From contig PJRA01000172.1 of the NCBI GenBank assembly GCA_016987375.1, positions 447,305 through 511,304 of the forward strand: a stretch of DNA of 64,000 nucleotides. The letters are read 5' to 3'. Positions 36,947-46,100 of this stretch are shown here, one piece after another. The position numbers and the translations under genes were made by a program. The stretch comes from Brachionus koreanus (Eukaryota > Rotifera > Eurotatoria > Ploima > Brachionidae). A model generated the notes under the pieces. The model was not told where the DNA came from, made no database searches, and saw only the letters and a program-made list of their open reading frames with translations. Positions within the stretch are counted from its first letter, which is position 1. Every line of letters starts with the position of its first letter.

Positions 36947-37590
36947 CTTAATTTTTACAATATTAAAATTAAAAAATGAACATTTAAAATAAATTAAAAG
37001 AAAACGCTCTTGAATCTTGATTATTTTAATTTCATTTTTGATTGATGGATATTATAAATTTAATTTGCAAAAAAATCTTGTCCAAATTTTAATCTAAAAT
37101 ATTTTCTATTAGTAAAAGATTAAATGAATTTACACTATTTTTAAATTTTAGTAAAATTAACTTAAAAAATCTGAAATACATGTATTAAAAAATTTACGAA
37201 AAGCACCTTAATTAACTATAAGTTTTTAAAACTAAAAAAAAACAGTACTTATGTTTTTAATGTTGTGTTTACATAAGTACTGTTGGACGTGTGTAGCTGG
37301 TTATTTTTTTGATATTAGTTAAAGTATTAATAATGGGTGATCAACAAAAGTAAAAAATTTTAATCAAAAATAAAACTTTAAATCATTCAATGATTTTTTG
37401 GCACAAATAAACAAGCATAATTCTAAGAATCTAAAAAAAAGTTTAACAGAGAAATGTACACCATTTTAATTGAAGAAAGGACATTTTCAACCTGAAAATC
37501 TAACATTGATTTTTAATTTTTTTAAAAAACCATTATGATATTTGAATTCTACGACCAAAAATACATTATAGTGCACTTGATTTTTAATTT
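36947..37590. other. Intergenic with a small hairpin
   Basis: The spacer is AT-rich with no gene seen. A perfect inverted repeat with 13-bp arms (AACAGTACTTATG at 37241-37253 and its complement at 37272-37284) encloses an 18-nt loop. It may be the tip of an old DNA transposon or just a chance palindrome. Confidence 0.5.
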
Positions 37591-37808
37591 TTAAATTAAG
37601 TCCTCTTTGGGTACTAGGGGCCCGAAATTGAAATAAATTTATTTAATTTTTAACTTTTAACTCAAGCAGATTTTGAAGGAAAAAAAAGGGACGGCTGAAA
37701 ATTTGTCAGTTTGTAAAGTTTTTGATGCGCTTTCAGAATCGTGGTACCATTAACTTTTTTGAGTTGGTCAACTTCGGGCCCCTAGTACCCAAAGAGGACT
37801 TAATTTAA
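37591..37808. mobile_element. MITE with perfect 36-bp terminal inverted repeats
   Basis: The arms at 37591-37626 and 37773-37808 are exact reverse complements over 36 bp, including AAGTCCTCTTTGGGTACTAG and GGGCCCGAA. The element is 218 bp, non-coding and far more GC-rich in its arms than its surroundings. Perfect arms indicate recent insertion or strong homogenisation. The outer ends (TTAAATTAA) include possible TTAA or TA target sites. A transcript would fold into a long hairpin. Confidence 0.85.
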
Positions 37809-37818
37809 TAACTATAGA

Positions 37819-38206
37819 TAACGGGTGATGCATAATTAAATGGACAAAAATTAAAATTGAATAACTCAAAAATTAAAAATGATATTAAGTTATAGTTTTT
37901 TTTATAAGGTAAAGAATTTATTTTTTAATATAATTACGATTTTTAAATAAAGAAAAAACTCCAACTTTGCCGATTTTTCAGCTGCTGCTCAGTTGAGGCT
38001 CAAACATGTCCAGATGCTTGGACGATCTTTCTCTTATTGTCTTTTGTCGGCCCTCCATTTTGAATACGGTTGATTGTATTATATATGGTACTTCGAGCAA
38101 TTCCTTGCTTTGCAAAGTGCGCGACAAGGTCAGATTTTTTCATTTGTGAAATCATATTTTTGACTGCTTTTCGAAAATTCTCTCATTCAGTCACAGAAAG
38201 TGGCAT
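37819..38206 (-). pseudogene. Internally deleted mariner-like transposon
   Basis: The left end begins TAACGGGTGATGCAT, followed by AAATGGACAAAAATT. It matches, in reverse orientation, the 3' end of the mariner fragment near 57490. From an ATG at 38206 the minus strand encodes the N-terminal helix-turn-helix of a Tc1/mariner transposase: KKSDLVAHFAKQGIARSTIY, then NTINRIQNGGPTKDNKRK. After that, coding stops and the 3' terminal region follows directly, so most of the catalytic domain has been lost. The opposite terminal repeat beyond 38206 is not recognisable. Confidence 0.75.
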
Positions 38207-38469
38207 TTAAAAAAAAAAATTTTCCAATATTATAGCTAGTGGTTCCAATATTCCAATATTATAGGTAAATTAAATATATTATAATATATTAATTATATTA
38301 GATCATCTGATCATTTTCCTAATCGGGAAAGTAAGTTTAACTTTTGTCTATTTACTTATACCTCAGCCGTTATTAGTTGACCACGAAATATTTTTAACTA
38401 AGCACGATAGACTACTCCCCAGGTCACCTCATGAATAGTCTTCTACTTAACAAAGCGCAAGCAGAGAGC

Positions 38470-39192
38470 TAATAATAGAGAATTAATAATCTTGAAACAA
38501 AATGGAAAAGGGTTGAAGCCGGTGTTATTCAAGAGACGTTTTATAGGTCCAACTTTGTTTATACTATTTATTTCTGACCTCAACAATCATCTATCATCGA
38601 GCGCAGAAATCGAAAAATATGCTGACGACATCTACCAAAAGAAATATTTAATGGAGTAATTGATGTACAGACAACAAAAAAAAATAAAATTAAATACCAA
38701 GAAATGCTAAGTTGCCTTCATTCCACGCAAAAACTATGACAAACCAATCAAGCTATTTCTGAAAGGTGGAATTGAGAAACAGTCGATTCCTACATCTACC
38801 TTGGAATCGAAATTAATAACAAGATCGACTGAAGTCAACAGTGGGAAAGAATCATCAAAAACATGAATAGTGTCTTTTTTTCTAATCAAAAAGCTGAAAC
38901 AAGTTGGCTTCAAATCTGAAATTTTAATGACTGTCATCAAAAGTCTATTAATTAGTCACCTTGATTATAAAAGGATTCAGATTAAAAATCATTGGTATCA
39001 CAAATCATAATCGTGTAAAATCCAAGACGCAAACGAGCGTATTGAAGCAATAAGCATCAGAAAAGCTTCTAAACTGCTCGCTGATCCTTATATCTTTTTA
39101 TCGCAGAAGTAAAAAAATGTCGACCGCTCTAATTCTTTATTCCAGTTTAAAACAAACAAAGCGAGAACTAAAATCTACAACGATGGCATAGT
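38470..39192 (+). pseudogene. LINE reverse transcriptase fragment, left part split by hAT
   Basis: Plus-strand frames give RT core blocks: FIGPTLFILFISDLNNHLSS, then EIEKYADDIYQKKYLME with the catalytic YADD. Downstream blocks include LMTVIKSLLISHLDYKRIQI and RIEAISIRKASKLLADPYIF. Stops and shifts interrupt them. The fragment is cut at 39192 by the hAT element and resumes at 42152. It is 5'-truncated, as is usual for LINE copies. Confidence 0.8.
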
Positions 39193-39223
39193 ACAAAAAT
39201 TAGGGTTGGTCGACTGGTTAGAT

Positions 39224-39400
39224 GGAACCGGTTTTTAACCGGTTAAGTTTTGAGCCGGTTAAGATGTATAACCGGTTATCAAAACCGGTTAAAATGTATA
39301 ACCGGTTATCAAAACCGATTAAAATGTATAACCGGTTATCAAAACCGGTTAAGATGCATAAACGGTTACTAAAACCAGTTAAGACGCATAACCGGTTTTC
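39224..39400. repeat. Left subterminal CCGGTT array of the hAT element
   Basis: About five to six units of a 30-bp repeat, each holding paired AACCGGTT-like palindromes separated by ATCAAA- or ATGTAT-type spacers. Units differ at single positions. Because the period is 30, both strands stay open as a repetitive 10-residue peptide, but this is an effect of the repeat rather than a gene. By analogy with other hAT elements, these are likely transposase-binding sites. Confidence 0.9.
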
Positions 39401-39784
39401 AAATTTAGTCGAAATTTGCTGTTTTTTATTCAAAATTTTCTTTTCTAAATAAATTGTTTTTAAAAAAATCAAATTATGAAAATTTTAACTTTTCATTAAA
39501 AAAGTCTATTTCAAAATAACAATATAGTGTTGAATATGCGTTTTATTCTCATAAAAATAATTTCAAAAAATTAGCTTTCTATTGAATTTATTTTTCTTGA
39601 ATTAAAAATAGAAAATTCGTGCACCACGAAAATCTAGCACTTTTTCAAGCAATAAAATTTAAAAAAATATCTAAGCTTATGAAACTTCTGTAATATAAAT
39701 AGCTTTAAAATCTTAATCAAACTAAAATTAAAAAATATTGTCTATTTGTATTAAATAAAATAATCTCACTTATTTGAAATTCCG

Positions 39785-41655
39785 ATGTCAAGTAATTTGA
39801 ACGACTCAAATCCTCAGATGGTTTCTCCTGTCTTGAAAAGAAGAAACGAAAGTTTTGTATGGCAATATATGAAAAAATATGAGAACAAAATAGTTTGCCA
39901 AGTAATCAATTGTTCGGCAGAATTCTCTTGCAAAACTAGTTCTAGTTCGCTTGCGGTTCATTTAGCTAACGTTCATGAGATTCATTCAAAATGGAATTGA
40001 AGATAATTCTATAGAAACAACTAGTCCTAAGAGTTCAAGGAAATACTTTTGTGATCAAAACAAAATTTCTGAGCTATTTATTGATTTTGTTGTATCGAAT
40101 ATCCAATCATTTAGTATAGCAGATGATACAAAGTTTAGAAAGTTTATCTTTTCGTTAAATCCACGTTTTGTACTTCCTGATAGGAAAACTGTTCGGGAAA
40201 TGATTAAAAGAAAGTATGATAAAAAAAAAAATGAATTAAAGGATATCCTTGCAAATAGTATATCGAAGATAAATTTGACATGTGATATTTGGACCTCATT
40301 AAGTAAAGATCCTTTTATTGCAGTTACTTGCCATTTTATTACAAATGATTGGAAACTAAACGAATATATGTTAGATATTATTTATTTTCCGCATCCTCAT
40401 GATGCAAGTTTTATTAGCAATGCAGTTTTAGAGGTTGAATTTTTACTAAATAAAATTTTTAAATTATTTTTCTATTTTGTAATATAGATACTGAATGATT
40501 TCCAAATATCTAATAAGTTTCACTCATTTACTAGTGACAATGCTGCAAATATGGTTTTAGCGGCGGAAATGATTTGTTCCAACCAAGAAAATGCTTTTCA
40601 TGTTCGATGTGCAACACATATATTGAATCTAATAGTGCAAAATGGTTTGGAAAATGATTTGTTCAAAAAAACAATAGAAAAGATTAGATACTACTGCAAA
40701 AAAATTCATTCATCAACAAAATTAATGCAGTTTTTTGAGAGTCAAACGGTTTCAAATAATGAGCCAAAATTAAAAATTGTACTTGATGTCCAGACTAGAT
40801 GGAATTCCACACATGAAATGCTACAAGTCGCAATAAAAGTAAAAAAATCAATTACAGCCACTTCAATCCATCTTGAGAATGAAAAAGATTCTGTTTTACC
40901 AAGAATTGAAACAACTGATTGGAATTATGCTGAAAAACTTATAGATTTATTGGAACCATTTAGACAGGGTAAAATAATTAATTTTTCAAAGAAATTAATC
41001 TAAATATTTTTTAAAAGGAACTATTGATCTTTCTTTTTCTAAGAAAGTTTCTTCATCCCATTTGTTTCCATGCTTTAAACAAATAAAAGATCATTTAAAA
41101 ATGTGTGAAGATGACAAAAAATTTGATTTTGTTAGTGATGCGATCAAAATTATGAAATCTAAATTTGAAGAATACTGGATCAAAATATTGGATAAAGCAT
41201 TGATCTGTCATGTTTTGGACCCAAGATTTAAAGCACATTATATTGATTGTAGATTATTAAAAAAAAAATCTGTATTTTTAGTTAAACAATTAATAGATAT
41301 TTATCAAAATTCTATTGATTCTAGTACAAGTCAACCGAGTATGTCAACAAATATAGAAAAAAAAGAAAGATCGTTGACTTTAATGGAGCGTATGATTTCT
41401 AAGATTACAAATACAAGAGAAAATGATGAAGATGAACTCTCAACTTATCTAAAGCAGCCTCCAATTATTTATTCGAATGAATGTGATATTCTACAATGGT
41501 GGAAAGAGAAAAACAACGTTTTCCTATCATGGCCAAGATTGCAAAAGACTATTTATCATTAATGCCTACAAGTGTTCCTTCCGAAAAATAGAATAGAACA
41601 CGATTGCACACAAATACAGTACAAGAACTACTTTGTTTAAAATCTTGGATAAGTT
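39785..41655 (+). pseudogene. hAT transposase, broken by frameshifts and a deletion
   Basis: The product starts with a BED zinc finger: SFVWQYMKKYENKIVCQVIN, then CSAEFSCKTSSSSLAVHLAN and H. It continues with hAT catalytic blocks: KINLTCDIWTSLSKDPFIAV, FTSDNAANMVLAAEMICSNQ, CATHILNLIVQNGLEND and DVQTRWNSTHEMLQVA. Two host-size introns are evident, 40434..40487 and 40969..41017, both with GT-AG ends and correct phase. The C-terminal hATC dimerisation domain is present (SNECDILQWWKEKNN, then MAKIAKDYLSLMPTSVPSE). Defects are a one-base shift near 39990, another near 41540, and loss of the expected SERVFS-type segment between PSEK and NRTRLHTNTVQELLCLKSW. It resembles Ac/ZBED-type hAT proteins and cannot be active. 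Confidence 0.9.
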
Positions 41656-41837
41656 GAAAAAAAATTTAAATGTTTAATAAAAATAAAAAATTTAAAAAAA
41701 AATTTTTTTTTTCGTTATTTTCATTAACTAAATTTTTAATTTAAATCGAAATTTTCTAAAATTAAAAGAGAACGATGATGTCGGTTTTTTAAAATCAAAA
41801 AAAATTCTAATCAATTTTGTTATCTTATTTACTTTTA

Positions 41838-42118
41838 AACCGGTTAAAGATTCAAACCGATTACAATAACCGGTTTTAAATTCAAACCTGTTAGAATAAC
41901 CGGTTATAAATTCAAACCTGTTAGAATAACCGGTTATAAATTCAAACCTGTTAGAATAACCGGTTATAAATTCAAACCGGTTACAATAACCGGTTATAGA
42001 TTCAAACTGGTTACAATAACCGGTTTTAAATTCAAACCTGTTAGAATAACCGGTTATAAATTCAATCCGGTTACAATAACCGGTTTTATTTTTCGACCGA
42101 TTTTTTAAAACCGGTTAG
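41838..42118. repeat. Right subterminal CCGGTT array of the hAT element
   Basis: About nine units of a 30-bp repeat of the form TTCAAACCGGTTACAATAAC plus CGGTTATAAA. Several units share the same variant (CCTGTTAGAA), which points to recent unit duplication within the array. It mirrors the left array in motif but has a different spacer sequence. The probable role is binding of the transposase. Confidence 0.9.
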
Positions 42119-42151
42119 GTTTCTAACCGGTCGACCAACCCTAACAAAAAT

Positions 42152-42460
42152 TTACACAAGCTCTAAGAGATGACTTACAAAAAACAAAAAAACTAAAGAT
42201 CAACTTGGCCAACCACACTAAAGAAAATTTATATAGGAGTAAAAGTTGCGAAAATCAAAACCAAATATCGAACTTGCAACTAGATGTTCGAGGCAAAAAC
42301 AGGAATCAAACACACATAAGATGTAAGACAACACAAAATACCATCAGAATAGATTCGATTTTATTTTAAAAAAGTCAAGTAAAGTAATTCACAGACATAG
42401 TACTGTAAACAACTATGAATGTCATCTACTGTGCCATTGATAATTATTCAATAAACTAAA
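42152..42460 (+). pseudogene. LINE 3' part, right of the hAT insertion
   Basis: This continues the LINE broken at 39192 and ends in a 3' tail: AATTCACAGACATAGTACTG, then TAAACAAC, then TGTCATC, TGTGCCATT and CAATAAA. The tail closely matches 58507-58575, showing a shared LINE 3' end. Translation gives lysine-rich C-terminal scraps with stops. Beyond, 42461-43103 is AT-rich spacer up to the PI4KA start, with nothing recognised. Confidence 0.7.
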
Positions 42461-43103
42461 CAATAATATATAGATAGTTAAAGAATAGGCAATAGATTTT
42501 GCCTGATTTATCAATGAAAACAGAAAAACTTTGTAAGGATGACACACATGTTGAAAAAGTATGACCAAATTCAAATATTTTTTGTTAATCACTGTATATC
42601 TATTTTTGTTCTTGTTAAAAAAGAAGCAATAGCTTTATTATTTTCTATTTTATTTTCATTATAATGAATTTTGAAATCCTAATTTAATGAAAATAAATAT
42701 AAATTCTAATAATAAATTAAAATATTTTGTATAATTTATTTAAAGCAAATTTAGCTTAGATTTACCATTTGTTTTAAAAGACTATTTTTTACAGCAACTA
42801 TTAAATAAATTATTGAAATTGTTAATATTATGATTGAATAAGAATTTTTTTTATGTAAAATAATATCTCAAGACATTTTGAATTTTATTTTTGATAAAAA
42901 TGTTGCTTCGTTGTCAAGGCTTGATTTTTCCCATATTTAATTATTATTTATTTTTATGAATTTATAACCATCAATTCAAAAAACGATAATTTTTTTAATC
43001 TATTTTTTACTCTAAATAGAATTCAATCAGGAATTAGTTTGCGACCAAAACAAACTCATTCATTTTTTAAACATTCAATGAGATTAACAATTTCAATTTT
43101 AAT

Positions 43104-46100
43104 ATGATTTCTTCGACTTCATTAATAAATTACGAACTAAAACCTTCAGCATTAAATGAAAAAATGAGTTCTTCATCTGCTGTGAATGCACCAAATCAAG
43201 CGTCAGTGCCACCTTTTCCGTCATTGAAGCGTAGTAGTTTAAATTCAAGTTTGTCGCTTACAAAATCTAAGAATATTTGCAACTATGGATTAGGATTTAT
43301 GACAAGTATTACGAGCAATAAAACAGATTTTTATTTTAGAAGTTTATTGCGTTACATTCGTTCAGGAAAAAGTGAAAATTTTTCTGAAAAATTAGATTTT
43401 ATTTTAAAACAATGTCCGAATTTTTACACCAATATAGCCAAATCAAATAATCAGTCCAACTGTCTTTCATCAAATTTAAATAGTGATAGAAATTTGAATG
43501 CTTCCCATCATCATCATCAGCATTTCAATCATAGTAATAATTTAAAAATGAACGAACGAAATCAATGGGCACTAATAGCTTTACTAATTCTTATTATTGA
43601 AAATTATCATTTTCATAATAAGCTTTCTAGTGATATAGACAAAAAAGATTATCATTTCAATCCAGAGCTTATAAATTATTTATTGGCAATTCTAGAAAAT
43701 TTACCAAATACAAAATGGAATGAAGATCTCTTGACAGAGGCCTCATCTGAAATGAACGGAATATATAAAATCAGTAATTTATTTTTGTCTATATTAATTT
43801 TTAGATTAAAAATTTTACTAGTAACTTTTTATTTTAAGAACTTCCAAGTGCTGAAATTTTTACTTTCATGTTTAATACAGGCTTGACAGAATTGGCATCA
43901 ATTTTTCCATCTTTTCGATCAAAGATTATAAATTCCCAGTTAAAAATTTTGGCTGAATTAGTTAAATCTCTTAGTAATGTAGGATCATTCAATATAAATA
44001 ATATTGACTTTATGAAAACAATTACTTCCAATTCTATTGTTGTAAACGTAGATGCTAACAAAGCATGTAATGTCCTTGTACCTATTTTATTTGGAATGCT
44101 GAGATCATTTGGCCGAGTTTCGGGAATTGATGACACATCAATTTTGAGTCTTATTTTTCATGATTACCATTTGAATGAATACAAAAATGAAAAAAAAAAA
44201 AAGTTGAAAACAAGTACAACTGAAGATTCTTTATCTTCAAATACAACAGATAATTCTAATTTTGATAGCCGACTTGACGTTTCATTTGGAAAAAGTCCTT
44301 TGTCATCAACTCTCAATCTGGCCGACTATCTAAACCCTATTCTGGGAAATACAGAAATTAATCTAAAAAATGTGATTGAAAAATCAGAAAAATCAGCTTT
44401 GATTTCCTTTTCGTTTGCCTTGAATCAAAATCTTGAACAGTATTTTAAATATACCATTGGATCGAGCTTTTACAATGGCTTGAATAGTTATGCTCTTGTT
44501 TTGAGTCAAAGTGAAATCAAAGATTTATGTCAGATTTTGAAGAAATTGTTTACTAAAAATGTAATAAATCAAATGAATCGCCATTTGGCAGATTTTATTA
44601 ATTCTAGACAAGTAAAACGTTTTCAATATGAAAAAGATATAAAAGTAAAAAAATTTCAATGTTTAGATTGATATCAATAATCAGCATGCATACCGTTCGT
44701 TTTCTGAAGCTTTATCTCTTGTAACGATTTCTTTACTAAAGGATTTACTAATGGTTCAGTCAAATAAAGGTAAGAGCTAGTTAATTTTTCATCAATATCA
44801 TATATTTTTTATATTTTTACTAGTAACTGTTTCAATAAGTCGAGATGTTAAAGATTTAATAGAGGAATTTTTTCGACTCGAGCTAATTGTTATGTCTCAA
44901 ACTGATCAAAATAAATCTCCAAATACCAAAAAAGGAAACGACTCAACTGTAACTTCAACTCCTAATATTTCTTCGCCATCAACCTTTATGAAAGATAATG
45001 CAAAACGATTTAGGACCAAACTAATTCCTCAGAATTTGTTGTCTTCGTTGAATAACCATTCAGTAGGTTTAAATTTAGTCTCACTGTCGCCAAACAAATT
45101 AAATTCATCTAATTGGACCAATATTCGAAACAATATTGTAATTTTGGCAAATGCTTCTGCTATTGAGCTGTATTTTTTGTTAGTTGAAGACGAAAACGAT
45201 GCAGAAAAGTTATGTATTAAATGTTCAGAAAAATTTTTGTTGACTCTCACTTTAAGTGAGACAATAATTCAAGCTCCATTAATAGCAAGTTGCATTCAAG
45301 TTTTGGCTAGATTAGCTTCAAAATTTCCGAAATTAGCGCATATCAGCGTAAAGCATTTAACAGACTTTTTAATTGATCCCTCACCCATTCTTTACAAACA
45401 ATATAAGCATATTGCAGATAAATTGATCAATTCAAAAAATGATGTTAAATCTAAACCATTAAATGGAACTAAAGGTAATTTTGAAAAATCATATTATTTA
45501 AGAATAAATTTTTATAGTATATCTAGAAACTAGCTCGAAATCTATGAGCAGGAACGACAGAATTAATTATAGAATATCGGGTGTTTCATTTTCAAAAAGT
45601 AGTCGAATTTTCGAATATTTAAGAGATTTGACCATTGAGTCTTTGTGCTCGTAAGTAACTTGTCTTTTTAACACTTAGCATTATCAAAAGTTTTAATTAA
45701 GATCTTTGGATTCTGGATATAAAACAAACAAAGATATCATAAGAGCAATTTGTACAAAATTATCAAGTCGCCTTTTCACTGCTGATTCTTTAGCAAAGTA
45801 AGTTAAATTTTGATGAAAATTTTGTTTTGAATATTTAAAATTTAAAAATTATTTTGCTGTAATTCAATTTAAAAAGGGATGTATTTAATTGTCCTCCTAA
45901 ACAAATTAAAATTTAACTATTCTTAAATAAGAAAATAGTTTAGTTAATGAAGAAAATAGTCTAGTTGGCTCGGTTTGGTGATTATCAGTTCTTGATTATT
46001 CTCTTTGTCTTTTCTAACACGTGCAATTATTTTTTTTGGTAATTAAACGTTTCTTTCTTAAGTTAAATTTACAATGCATCTTTCATTTAAGTTGTTTTCC

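Larger units (their letters stand above)
39201..42143 (+). mobile_element. hAT transposon with exact 8-bp target duplication
   Basis: The 2943-bp element has terminal inverted repeats starting TAGGGTTGGTCGACTGGTTA on the left; the right end, read in reverse, gives TAGGGTTGGTCGACCGGTTA, with one mismatch over 20. It is bounded on both sides by the identical 8-mer ACAAAAAT (39193-39200 and 42144-42151), the signature of hAT insertion. Long arrays of AACCGGTT-type units lie inside both ends. The middle holds a broken transposase gene with two short introns. The host sequence is a LINE, so the boundaries are exact. Confidence 0.95.

Noticed and set aside
39218..39472. Open frames on both strands with a repeated 10-residue unit
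   Set aside because: They are created by the 30-bp period of the hAT subterminal array and end where it ends; they carry no protein signal.
39224..42118. Regular short repeats considered as a CRISPR-like array
   Set aside because: Units are contiguous palindromes with near-identical spacers, lie inside a eukaryotic hAT transposon and are bounded by its terminal repeats.
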